Below, piece by piece: positions 41,514 through 49,374 of a stretch of DNA of 64,000 nt. The notes beneath the pieces were generated by a model. That model made no database searches and was not told the DNA's origin. It saw nothing but the letters and a program-made list of their open reading frames with translations. The stretch covers positions 248,001-312,000 of the forward strand of contig CAXTJM010000001.1 of NCBI GenBank assembly GCA_964244585.1. Reading direction: 5' to 3'. Numbering within the stretch: the first letter of the stretch is position 1; the number at the start of each line of letters is the position of its first letter. The stretch is from LMUY01 sp964244585 (lineage in GTDB: Bacteria > Pseudomonadota > Alphaproteobacteria > Acetobacterales > Acetobacteraceae). Position numbers and translations under genes: made by a program.

Positions 41514-42376
41514 GTGCGCATCCGGGGGTCCAGGATGTCCCGCAGTCCATCGCCCAGCAGGTTGAAGAACAGCACCGTCAGCATCAGCGCCAGGCCCGGG
41601 AACGCCACCAGCCACCACTTGCCGGTGGTGATGAAGCGCGCGCCCTCGGCGACCATGATGCCCCATTCCGGCGTCGGCGCCTGCACGCCCAGGCCGATGA
41701 ATGACAGCCCGGCGGCGTTCAGGATCGCCCAGCCGAGATTGAGCGAGATCTGCACCGCCATCGCGGGCAGCACGTTCGGCAGCAGGAAGCGCAGCACGAC
41801 CGAGAGATGGCCGTCGCCGCAGGCCCGCGCCGCCTCCACCCAGCCGGCGTTGCGGCGCACGTTCACCTCGGCGCGGGCGAAGCGGATGTAGAACGGCAGG
41901 TTGATCACCGCGGTGGCGATGATGATGTTCTCCATGCGGTTGCCCAGCGCCGCCACCAGCGCCATGGCCAGCACGAAGAGCGGGAACGCCATCAGCACGT
42001 CCACGAAGCGCCCCACCCAACGGTCCAATCGGCCGCCGCGATAGCCGCAGAATCCGCCCGCCACCGCCCCCACGACGAAGGACAGGCTGACGGCGGAGAC
42101 CGCGATGAACATGTCCAGCCGCGTCGCCGCGACGATGCGGCTGAAGATGTCGCGGCCGAGCTGGTCCGTACCGGCCCAGTGGGCCGCATCCGGCGGCGCC
42201 AGGGCGTGCGCCACGTCCGAAGCGATCGGGTCATAGGGTGTAAGCCAGGGGGCGAACAGCGCCACCAGCACCAGCAATCCGGTGCCGAGGGCCGCGACCG
42301 CGGTCACCGGGTTGCCGCGCAGCACGAACACTACGTGCCGCGCCGCGCTGGGCCGCTGGAACGCGGCAGCGCTCAT
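41510..42376 (-). CDS. ABC transporter permease, DppC family
   Basis: 288 residues; ATG overlaps the DppB stop (ATGA) and the stop overlaps the ATPase start. Six helices, the N-terminal OppC_N segment (GNPVTAVAALGTGLLVLVALFAPWL), HWAGTDQLGRDIFSRIV and the EAA loop EAARACGDGHLSVVLRFLLPNVLP near 180-205. Forms the heterodimeric membrane channel with DppB for peptides or similar substrates. Confidence 0.94.
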   Translation of the reverse strand: MSAAAFQRPSAARHVVFVLRGNPVTAVAALGTGLLVLVALFAPWLTPYDPIASDVAHALAPPDAAHWAGTDQLGRDIFSRIVAATRLDMFIAVSAVSLSFVVGAVAGGFCGYRGGRLDRWVGRFVDVLMAFPLFVLAMALVAALGNRMENIIIATAVINLPFYIRFARAEVNVRRNAGWVEAARACGDGHLSVVLRFLLPNVLPAMAVQISLNLGWAILNAAGLSFIGLGVQAPTPEWGIMVAEGARFITTGKWWLVAFPGLALMLTVLFFNLLGDGLRDILDPRMRT

Positions 42377-43404
42377 TCGATCGAAACCCGCGGATCGGCG
42401 ATCCCGTACAGCACGTCGATCAGCACGTTCACCAGGACGAAGATCGTCGCCATCAGCAGCACGAAAGCCTGCACCGGCGCGTAGTCCGAGGCGAGCAGCG
42501 CATCCAGCGCGTACGACGCGACGCCGGGCCAGGAGAAGACCTTTTCCACCAGCACGTTCGCCCCCAGCATGGTGGAGAAGACGATCCCGGTGATGGTCAG
42601 CACCGGCAGCAGCGCGTTGCGCAAGGCATACGCCACCACGATGCGCAGCCGCGGCAATCCCACAGACTGCGCCGTCCGGATGAAGTCGCTGCCGAGCACG
42701 GCCAGCATGGAGGCCCGCGTCATCCGCGCCAGCGGCGCCAGCACGAACAGCGCCATGCTGATGGCGGGCAGCAGCAATTGCGTGAAGGCCGCCCACCAGC
42801 CGGCCCAATCGCCGGCCAGGGCGAAATCGACCAGGTAGAAGCCGGTGATGTCCGGCGGAGTGGAGGCGAAGATGTCGATCCGCGCCGTCGGGTCGGGCGC
42901 CCAGCCCAGCAGGTAGTAGAACACGTAGATCAGCAGCAGCCCGGACACGAAGGTCGGCACGCACACCCCCAGCGTGCAGAGCATGCGCACCGCGTGATCG
43001 ACCGGCGACCCCGGCCGCAGCGCCGCCACGACGCCGAGCGGGACGGACAGCAGCAACGCGATCGCCAACGCCGTGAAAGTGAGTTCCAGCGAGGCAGGCA
43101 GCCGCCGCTCCATGTCCCGCACGACCGGCTGTCCGGTGGTCAGCGAGTTGCCGAGGTTGCCGGTGGCGATGTCGGCGAGGTAGCGCGCCAGCTGCACCGG
43201 GATCGGGCGGTCGAGCCCCATCTTGTGGCGGATCTCCTCGATCTCCGCCTTGCCGGCGCTGGGGCCGGAGGCGAAGAACACCGCCGGGTCGCCCGGCAGC
43301 ACCCGCATCAGCACGAAGGTGACGACCACGACGCCCAGCAGCGCCGGGATGGACGACAACAGCCTTCGTCCCACCCGGCGGGCGATCCCCGGCATGACGC
43401 TCAC
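42373..43404 (-). CDS. ABC transporter permease, DppB family
   Basis: 343 residues, six helices, first helix LLSSIPALLGVVVVTFVLM. A DPAVFFASGPSAGKAEIEEIRHKMGL-like lobe in the first periplasmic loop is typical for DppB/NikB. The EAA loop is RTAQSVGLPRLRIVVAYALRNALLP near residues 238-263. 148 nt separate it from the binding-protein gene upstream, and hairpins lie in the gap. Partner of DppC. Confidence 0.94.
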   Translation of the reverse strand: MSVMPGIARRVGRRLLSSIPALLGVVVVTFVLMRVLPGDPAVFFASGPSAGKAEIEEIRHKMGLDRPIPVQLARYLADIATGNLGNSLTTGQPVVRDMERRLPASLELTFTALAIALLLSVPLGVVAALRPGSPVDHAVRMLCTLGVCVPTFVSGLLLIYVFYYLLGWAPDPTARIDIFASTPPDITGFYLVDFALAGDWAGWWAAFTQLLLPAISMALFVLAPLARMTRASMLAVLGSDFIRTAQSVGLPRLRIVVAYALRNALLPVLTITGIVFSTMLGANVLVEKVFSWPGVASYALDALLASDYAPVQAFVLLMATIFVLVNVLIDVLYGIADPRVSIE

Positions 43405-43431
43405 GCCGAAGCCCGGGCATCATGAAGCCCC

Positions 43432-43515
43432 CTCCCTGCGGGAGACAGCTGAGTAAGGGCCAAGCGACACACGTGCCACAGGCTCTCGCCCCGACCCTCT
43501 CCCGGAAGGAGAGGG
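43432..43515. repeat. Hairpin pair between binding-protein and permease genes
   Basis: CTCCC-TGC-GGGAG (43432-43444) and the longer CCCTCTCC-CGGAA-GGAGAGGG (43495-43515, perfect 8-bp stem). The latter shares its core with the palindrome at 38395-38417. Position after the binding-protein gene suggests stabilisation of the upstream mRNA segment or partial termination, as known for REP elements between malE and malF, giving more binding protein than permease. Confidence 0.55.
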
Positions 43516-43552
43516 GGAAGACAGGCAGCGGAGCGGTACAGCGTCAGTTGCC

Positions 43553-45166
43553 CTAGACCCGTTTCAGGTCGCGGAAATCGGCCTGGCGGTAGAATTGGTA
43601 GGTGTACCCGTCCACCGACTTGGCCATCACCGCATCCTGGTTCGGCTGCCACAGCATCACCAGCGGCACCTGTTGCCCGAAGATCTCGATCATCTTCTTG
43701 CACTCGTCGTCGTACTGCGCGGGATCGGTCTCGAACCGCGCCTTGTCGGAAAGCTGCTCGATCTGGGTGTCCTTCCAGCTCGCGAAGTTCCAGCGCTGGT
43801 CGCGGGTAAAGTACAGGTAGAAATAATAGTAGGTCGCCGGCAGCCAGGCCGTGGCGCCGTCGGTGTAGAACGGCAGCGTCTTGTTCGACTCGGCGGTGTT
43901 GAACTCGGCATCCGGCTTCTTCTGGATATCCACCTGGATGCCGACCTTGCCCAGCGACTCCTTCACCAGCGCCGCCATCGGTTCCGCGGTCGCGGCCTGC
44001 CCGGCGCTGATGGCGAAGCTGGTGCTGAACCCGTTCGGCATGCCGGCCTCCGCCAGGAGCTGCCTGGCGCGCGCGAGGTCGGTCTTGAACGGCATCGCCT
44101 GCGGGAACCCCGAATCCAACGGCGTCCCTTTCCAATCCGCGCCGAACATCTTCGCGCCGCGGCTGAAGATCGCGGCCTTGAACATGTCCTCGTAGGGCAG
44201 CGCCGCGGCGACTGCCTGACGCACCTTCACGTTGTCGAACGGCGCCATGCCGGTGTTCATGGTGATGTGGGTGAAGCCGTTGGTCTGCGGGATTGACGCG
44301 ACCTTCGCCTTGGGCGACTTCTCCATTGTGGTAATGTCGCTCGCCGCCAGGTCGATCGACAGGTCGGCATCGCCGCGCTCGATCAGGTTGGCGCGGGTCG
44401 CCGGCTCCGGCACGGTCTGCACGATGATGCGCTTGAAGCTCGGCAGTTGCCCGTCGGCGCCGCCGGTCCACTTCTCGTTTCGGCGCAGAATCGTGCTTTC
44501 GCCGGCCTTGTAGCTCTCCACGATGTAGGCGCCGCTCGCCGCCGTGTTGGTCTTCATCCACTCCTGCGCCCAGGGGTCGTCCGCCGTGGCATGCTGCTTG
44601 GCCAGCTTGCTGTTGATCATGATCGCGTAGCACACGCACAGGTTCGACAGCCCGAGCCGGTCGGGCTTGGGCAGCGTCATCTCGACCGTGTGCGGATCGA
44701 CGATGCGGAACTGGTCCGCGCTGGTGATCGATCCGGTGGACATCTGCGGCGGCGCCAGCGACTTGGCCAGCACCATGCGGTCCAGCGACCATTTCACGTC
44801 CTCGGCCGTGACCGGCGTGCCGTCGTGCCAGGTGGCGTCCGGCCGCAGCATGATGGTGATCTTCAACCCATCCGGGCTGATCGAGTAGCCTTTCGCCAGC
44901 TCGCCGCGGATCGTCTTCGGGTCGAAGGTCCAATACTCGCCGAACGGCTTGCGGCCGAAGCTGAACAGCCGGTCATACACGTTCATGCTCAGGCCGAACG
45001 ACTCCCGGGTGGCGCCCGGCATCGTCGTATCGAGCGTGTTGATGGTGGCGCCCGTCACATAGCGCAGCGTTTCCGCCCGCGTCTGCCCGAAGGCGAGCTG
45101 CGGCCAAGATGCCAACCATGCTGCGCCGGTCGCGCCCTGGAGGACCGACCTACGATTGATCTTCAT
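43553..45166 (-). CDS. Family 5 extracellular solute-binding protein (peptide/nickel-type), Tat-exported
   Basis: 537 residues from the ATG at 45166 (MKINRRSVLQGATGA), a twin-arginine signal peptide ending AFGQ. Mature part has the SBP_bac_5 hallmarks: DTTMPGATRESFGLSMNVYDRLF, LAKGYSISPDGLKITIMLRPDATWHDGTPVTAEDVKWSLDR, and the HITMNTGMAPFDNVKVRQAVAAAL region near 245-270. Captures substrate in the periplasm for the DppBC-DF transporter. The cargo may be a peptide, opine, sugar or other; no feature separates these. Confidence 0.93.
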   Translation of the reverse strand: MKINRRSVLQGATGAAWLASWPQLAFGQTRAETLRYVTGATINTLDTTMPGATRESFGLSMNVYDRLFSFGRKPFGEYWTFDPKTIRGELAKGYSISPDGLKITIMLRPDATWHDGTPVTAEDVKWSLDRMVLAKSLAPPQMSTGSITSADQFRIVDPHTVEMTLPKPDRLGLSNLCVCYAIMINSKLAKQHATADDPWAQEWMKTNTAASGAYIVESYKAGESTILRRNEKWTGGADGQLPSFKRIIVQTVPEPATRANLIERGDADLSIDLAASDITTMEKSPKAKVASIPQTNGFTHITMNTGMAPFDNVKVRQAVAAALPYEDMFKAAIFSRGAKMFGADWKGTPLDSGFPQAMPFKTDLARARQLLAEAGMPNGFSTSFAISAGQAATAEPMAALVKESLGKVGIQVDIQKKPDAEFNTAESNKTLPFYTDGATAWLPATYYYFYLYFTRDQRWNFASWKDTQIEQLSDKARFETDPAQYDDECKKMIEIFGQQVPLVMLWQPNQDAVMAKSVDGYTYQFYRQADFRDLKRV

Positions 45167-45193
45167 ATCTTCACCACCCAAGCTGCTGGAAAC

Positions 45194-45233
45194 GGGTGGC
45201 GCTTCGTCCCAAGTCCGTCTTGTTGCGCCACCC
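45194..45233. promoter_or_regulatory. Long-armed hairpin between gluQRS and the ABC operon
   Basis: GGGTGGCGC (45194-45202) pairs perfectly with GCGCCACCC (45225-45233) across a 22-nt loop. Between the gluQRS stop (45270) and the binding-protein start (45166), both minus strand, so it could end the gluQRS transcript or be part of the ABC operon leader. No T run is present. Confidence 0.4.
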
Positions 45234-45269
45234 ATAACGGTGCAGGCAGCCAGGTGCAATCGGCTGGGA

Positions 45270-46112
45270 TCAGGTGGCACAGCGGACCGCGTCGCGCACC
45301 ATGCGGCGGACATCGTCCGGCGAGGCGCCGGCGTCACGCAGCGCGCGCAGGCTGGCGGCGCCGTGCCGTTTCGCCAGCCGCCGGCCATCCTGCCCAGCCA
45401 ACACGGGCTGGTGGGCGTAGGCCGGCTCGGGCCAGCCCATCAGGGCCTGCAGGACGCGATGCACGTCCGTGGCGGCCAGCAGGTCCGTGCCGCGCGTCAC
45501 CAGGTCGACACCCTGCACGGCATCGTCATGCGTGACGCACAGATGGTAGCTGCCGATGGCGTCGCGGCGGGACAGCACGACGTCGCCGAAGCGCGCGGGA
45601 TGGCAGGCGATGCGGCCCCTGCCCTGCTCGGCGAAGCTCAGCGGCCCGACCCGGGCGCAGGCCGCCGCCATGTCCAGCCGCAATGCGAAGGCATCGCCCG
45701 CCGCCAGCCGCCTGGCGCGGATGGAGTGCGGCAGGACGCGGCACGTTCCCGGGTACACGGCGCCGTCTGGACCGTGCGGCGCGGCAAGCGAGCGGGCCAC
45801 GTCCGCGCGGGTGCAGAAACAGGGATACAGCAGGCCGTCGTCCGCCAGACGATCCAGGACCGCCCGATACTCGTCCAGATGCGCCGACTGGATCCGGACC
45901 GGGCCGTCCCAGCCCAATCCCAGCCATTGCAGATCGTCCAGGATGGCGGCGGCGAATGCCGGACGGCAGCGGGTCGCGTCGATGTCCTCCAGCCGCAACA
46001 GAAAGCGGCCGCCGACTGCCCGCGCCCGCTGCCAGGCATCCAGCGCCACGCTGGCATGGCCCAGATGCAGCAGGCCGGTCGGGCTGGGGGCGAAGCGAGT
46101 GGTGGTGGACAC
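45270..46112 (-). CDS. gluQ: Glutamyl-Q tRNA(Asp) synthetase GluQRS
   Basis: 280 residues from a GTG at 46112 (VSTTTRFAPSPTGLLHLGHA); a further GTG at 46151 would leave only 11 nt to the divergent esterase gene. A truncated GluRS-like enzyme that glutamylates the queuosine base of tRNA-Asp. HIGH motif is HLGHA near 16-20, KMSKS equivalent is RRLAKRHG near 247. No anticodon-binding domain, which marks it from true GluRS. The zinc-ligand CFCTRA and a TC cysteine (PGTCRV) are visible near 100-125. Divergently oriented to the carboxylesterase. Confidence 0.9.
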   Translation of the reverse strand: MSTTTRFAPSPTGLLHLGHASVALDAWQRARAVGGRFLLRLEDIDATRCRPAFAAAILDDLQWLGLGWDGPVRIQSAHLDEYRAVLDRLADDGLLYPCFCTRADVARSLAAPHGPDGAVYPGTCRVLPHSIRARRLAAGDAFALRLDMAAACARVGPLSFAEQGRGRIACHPARFGDVVLSRRDAIGSYHLCVTHDDAVQGVDLVTRGTDLLAATDVHRVLQALMGWPEPAYAHQPVLAGQDGRRLAKRHGAASLRALRDAGASPDDVRRMVRDAVRCAT

Positions 46113-46162
46113 GGGCGGCCGGCCGACATTAGTGAGACGACGGGTGTACACGGGAGGCGGCG

Positions 46163-46813
46163 ATGGTGGAATTGCGGGCGAACCGATGGGGCCCGGCAGC
46201 CGGCGGCCCGGTGCGCCACCTGGTGGTGCTGTGCCACGGAGTGGGCGCTGATGGGCACGACCTGATCGACCTCGCGCCTCATTGGGGTCGGGACCTGCCG
46301 GACGCGGCGTTTTCGGCCCCCGACGCGCCGCAGCCGTACGACAGCGCGCCGACCGGCCGTCAATGGTGGCCGATCGGCGATCGCAACCCGGCGCGGATGG
46401 CCAACGGCGCGGCGCAGGCGCGGCCGTTGCTGGATGCGTTCATCGATGCGGAGCTAGCCCGGCTTGCCTTGCCGGCGCACGCCTATGCGCTGATGGGTTT
46501 CAGCCAGGGTGCGATGATGGTGCTGTATGCCGGGTTGCGCCGGGCCACGCCGCCATGCGCCATCCTTGCCTACTCGGGCGCCCTGGTCGCGCCGGAGCAA
46601 CTGGACAGCCGCAGCAACAGCGCACCCGTGCTGCTGGTGCATGGCGAGTCGGACCAGGTAGTCCCGGCCTTCCGCTCCCGCGATGCGGAGGTCGCCCTGC
46701 GCGCCGCCGGCGTGCCGGTGCAAGCCACGTTCACGCCGGGGCTGGGCCATGGCATTGATCCGGCAGGTCTTGCGGCCGGGTCTGCGGCGTTGCGCGCCGG
46801 ATTCGGCATGTGA
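46163..46813 (+). CDS. Alpha/beta-hydrolase carboxylesterase (phospholipase/carboxylesterase family)
   Basis: 216 residues; GGGAGG lies 5 nt before the ATG. HGVGADGHDLIDLAP near 30, the nucleophile elbow GFSQGAMM near 112, the aspartate in HGESDQVVP near 158 and the histidine in GLGHGID near 195 form the catalytic triad of the YpfH/EstB-like carboxylesterase family. Cytosolic, short-chain ester or lysophospholipid hydrolysis expected. Not obviously in an operon. Confidence 0.9.
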   Translation: MVELRANRWGPAAGGPVRHLVVLCHGVGADGHDLIDLAPHWGRDLPDAAFSAPDAPQPYDSAPTGRQWWPIGDRNPARMANGAAQARPLLDAFIDAELARLALPAHAYALMGFSQGAMMVLYAGLRRATPPCAILAYSGALVAPEQLDSRSNSAPVLLVHGESDQVVPAFRSRDAEVALRAAGVPVQATFTPGLGHGIDPAGLAAGSAALRAGFGM

Positions 46814-46954
46814 CCGGGGTGGGGGCAGCGGGACCCTGCCTTGCGGGCTGCAGGACGGTCTGCGATAAGCGGGTCGGGTTTTGGCGGCGCATAGCTGGCG
46901 GTCCGGCCTTGTAGCGATCCCAGGTGTAGCTGCCGCTTCCCGAAGGAGCGCGCA

Positions 46955-47518
46955 TTGCCTGACGGCGGAATGCATTACCCGGCTCTCGTCCTGAACGCGG
47001 ATTTCCGCCCGCTCTCCTATTTCCCGCTCTCGGTCTGGGCGTGGCAGGACGCGGTCAAGGCGGTGTTCCTGGACCGCGTGTCGGTGCTGAACGAGTATGA
47101 GGTCGCGGTGCGTTCGCCGTCGATGTCGATGCGGCTGCCCAGCGTGATCGCGCTGAAGGAATACATCCCGGCGGCACGGCGCCCGGCCTTCACCCGGTTC
47201 AACGTATTCCTGCGGGACGCCTTTGCCTGCCAGTATTGCAGCGAACGGCTGCCGACGCAGGACCTGACGTTCGACCACGTGATCCCGCGCAGCCGCGGCG
47301 GCCGCACGACGTGGGAGAACGTCGTGACGGCGTGCGGTTCATGCAATCTGCAGAAGGGATCGCGCCTGCCCCGGGAATGCGGGATGCATCCGCGCCAACT
47401 CCCCGGCCAGCCAACCACGTGGGAACTGCAGGAGAACGGCCGCGCCTTTCCGCCGAACTACCTGCACGAAAGCTGGCGCGACTACCTGTACTGGGATTCG
47501 GAACTGCTGGAGAACTGA
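46955..47518 (+). CDS. HNH endonuclease family protein
   Basis: 187 residues starting at TTG, chosen because AAGGAG lies 6 nt upstream. The zinc and HNH core CQYCSERLPTQDLTFDHVIPRSRGG...NVVTACGSCNLQKG near 90-135 is intact with both CxxC pairs and the histidine of DHVIPR. The N terminus VLNADFRPLSYFPLSVWAWQDAVKAVF is that of the widespread HNH proteins in Alphaproteobacteria, usually housekeeping and of unknown role, rather than of mobile homing or restriction nucleases. Stops 17 nt from the convergent coq7. Confidence 0.88.
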   Translation: MPDGGMHYPALVLNADFRPLSYFPLSVWAWQDAVKAVFLDRVSVLNEYEVAVRSPSMSMRLPSVIALKEYIPAARRPAFTRFNVFLRDAFACQYCSERLPTQDLTFDHVIPRSRGGRTTWENVVTACGSCNLQKGSRLPRECGMHPRQLPGQPTTWELQENGRAFPPNYLHESWRDYLYWDSELLEN

Positions 47519-47534
47519 ACGAACTCCGCATGGC

Positions 47535-48077
47535 TCACATACGCTTGCTGGCGGCGATCGCAAGCTTGCAGCCGACCTTGATCACGCGACTCATCAGCGC
47601 ATAGGCCGGCGCCAGTTCGGCCTCGTTGGCCAGGCCGATGTCGCGATGCTCCAGCTCTTCCTCGCGGAATTTCTCGATCGTGGACCGCAGCCCGGCTTCG
47701 TCATCGTCCAGGCTGGCGGCCTGCTCGGCATAGTGCTCGTCGATCGCCTCCTCCACCGCCACGGTGCAGGCCATCGCGCCGCGCTCGCCGATCAGCGCCG
47801 TGGCGGCGCCCAGGGCGAACCCGGCCAAGTGCCAGAGCGGCAGCAAGGCGGTGGGGCGAACCCGGCGCTCGGCCACCAGCGCGGCGAAGGTCTCGCGATG
47901 CGTCTCCTCCTGCGCCAGCATGTGCCGCAGCGTGTCACCATGACGGCCGCGGCCCAGCACGGCCAACTGGCCCTGGTAGATCCGGGCCGCGCCGTACTCG
48001 CCGGCATGGTCGACGCGGATCATCTCTGCCAAGCGCTCGCGCTGGGTCGGGTCTCCGGGAAGGGTCGGGGCGTTCAT
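47535..48077 (-). CDS. coq7: Demethoxyubiquinone hydroxylase Coq7
   Basis: 180 residues. Di-iron carboxylate hydroxylase of aerobic ubiquinone synthesis. Ligands appear in RVDHAGEYGAARIY (near 22-35), QEETHRE (near 56-62), VEEAIDEHYAEQ (near 108) and EELEHRDIG (near 140), the expected spacing for the COQ7 helix bundle. Membrane-associated. Its ATG overlaps the dsbB stop (ATGA), so the two are co-expressed. Marks an oxygen-respiring organism. Confidence 0.95.
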   Translation of the reverse strand: MNAPTLPGDPTQRERLAEMIRVDHAGEYGAARIYQGQLAVLGRGRHGDTLRHMLAQEETHRETFAALVAERRVRPTALLPLWHLAGFALGAATALIGERGAMACTVAVEEAIDEHYAEQAASLDDDEAGLRSTIEKFREEELEHRDIGLANEAELAPAYALMSRVIKVGCKLAIAASKRM

Positions 48078-48574
48078 ACAGGTCTCCGTGCGGCCGGCCG
48101 CACCAGGCAGATGGCGAGGAACGCGCCGAACGCCAAGGCCAGCAGCCCGTTGCCCGCCGCCATCGAGACGGGAATCCCGGGCACGAGATAGGTGGGATCA
48201 TCGCACGGCTTGGCCGGATGCGCCGGCATGCGGGCCAGCCGCTGCGCGATGCTGCCGCCGCCCAAGTCCGGCGCGGCGCATTCCGGCAGCGGGCTCGGCC
48301 ACCAGCCCTGCTCCACCCCGACATGAACTCCGGCCGCGGCCACGGCCACGGCCATGCACAGCACCACGCCCCACAGGAAGAGCCGGGGGTTCAGCCGCCG
48401 CCACGGAACCAGCGCCGCCGCCGCCGCCAGAAGGGCGACCCGGTATGGCCAACGCTCCACCAGGCAAAGCGCGCAGGGCACCAGGCCGCCGTACCGTTCC
48501 GATCCAAGCGCCACCGCGAGTGCGCCGAACGCCACCAGCAGGGAGAGTGCGGCCAGGACGGGGGTTCGCGTCAT
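48074..48574 (-). CDS. dsbB: Disulfide bond formation protein DsbB
   Basis: 166 residues from the ATG at 48574 (MTRTPVLAALSLL); the longer frame back to 48631 adds a 19-residue, non-family extension. Four helices. First redox pair CALC in PCALCLVERWPYR near residues 33-37; second pair in LPECAAPDLGGG and AKPCDDP, about 26 residues apart. Oxidises DsbA and passes electrons to ubiquinone, which fits its pairing with coq7. No dsbA is in the window. Confidence 0.92.
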   Translation of the reverse strand: MTRTPVLAALSLLVAFGALAVALGSERYGGLVPCALCLVERWPYRVALLAAAAALVPWRRLNPRLFLWGVVLCMAVAVAAAGVHVGVEQGWWPSPLPECAAPDLGGGSIAQRLARMPAHPAKPCDDPTYLVPGIPVSMAAGNGLLALAFGAFLAICLVRPAARRPV

Positions 48575-48654
48575 GCCGGCTTTCTCGCCCGCTTCCGCCC
48601 CCATGGCAAACCCCCTAGCCTGCCCACCCACAGGACCGAAGGGGTCGGGGAACG

Positions 48655-49278
48655 ATGCGCAAGCTCTGGGGCCGGGCGAATTCCTCCAACGTGATGAAGG
48701 CCGTCTGGCTGATGGAGGAGCTGTCGGTCCCGTACGAGCGGATCGATGTCGGCGGGCCGTTCGGGCGCACCCGCGAAGCCGAATACATCGCGATGAATCC
48801 GAACAGCGCCGTTCCGACGCTGCAGGAGGACGGCTTCACCCTGTGGGAGAGCAACGTCATCCTGCGCTACCTGGCATCCGTCCATGCGGATGGCGCGGCG
48901 ATCTGGCCCGATGCGCCGCGGGCGCGTGCCAACGTGGACCGTTGGATGGATTGGCAACAGACCATCATGAACCCGCCCGGCACGATCGTGTTCCAAGGCC
49001 TGGTGCGGACCGCGCCGGACAGGCAGGACAAGGCCGCCATCGCCGCGGGCTTGGCCAGGCTGGGCGACGCGTGGGGCTTGCTGGACCGCCAATTGGCAGC
49101 ACAGGACTACGTCGCCGGGCCGGACTTCACCCTGGCCGACATCGCCAGCGGGGTCCACGTGCACCGCTGGTTTTCCTTCGCCGTGGCCAAGCCGGACTTC
49201 CCGCACCTGCGCGCCTGGTATGACCGCCTCCTGGCAAGGCCGGCCTACCAACGACATTGCGCCGGCCCGATGACCTGA
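48655..49278 (+). CDS. Glutathione S-transferase
   Basis: 207 residues. Thioredoxin-like N-terminal domain with LWGRANSSNVMKAVWLMEELSVPYE (catalytic serine in the SSN region) and PNSAVPTLQEDGFTLWESNVILRYL, the cis-proline and glutathione-binding ES pair. C-terminal helical domain with AAQDYVAGPDFTLADI, the N-capping box. Short GST of the theta/beta-like bacterial kind, cytosolic. Divergent from dsbB. Confidence 0.92.
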   Translation: MRKLWGRANSSNVMKAVWLMEELSVPYERIDVGGPFGRTREAEYIAMNPNSAVPTLQEDGFTLWESNVILRYLASVHADGAAIWPDAPRARANVDRWMDWQQTIMNPPGTIVFQGLVRTAPDRQDKAAIAAGLARLGDAWGLLDRQLAAQDYVAGPDFTLADIASGVHVHRWFSFAVAKPDFPHLRAWYDRLLARPAYQRHCAGPMT

Positions 49279-49374
49279 GGCCCGGCTGCCGGCACAGGGC
49301 TGCCACCCCATCGGCGGCCTGGCCAATCGCAAGGACGGCACCATACTAGGGCTCGCACGGCGGCTGGCTGGGGA

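Noticed and set aside
46955..47518. HNH gene as homing endonuclease or restriction enzyme
   Set aside because: No intron, intein, methylase or mobile context; the N-terminal region is that of a widespread chromosomal HNH family.
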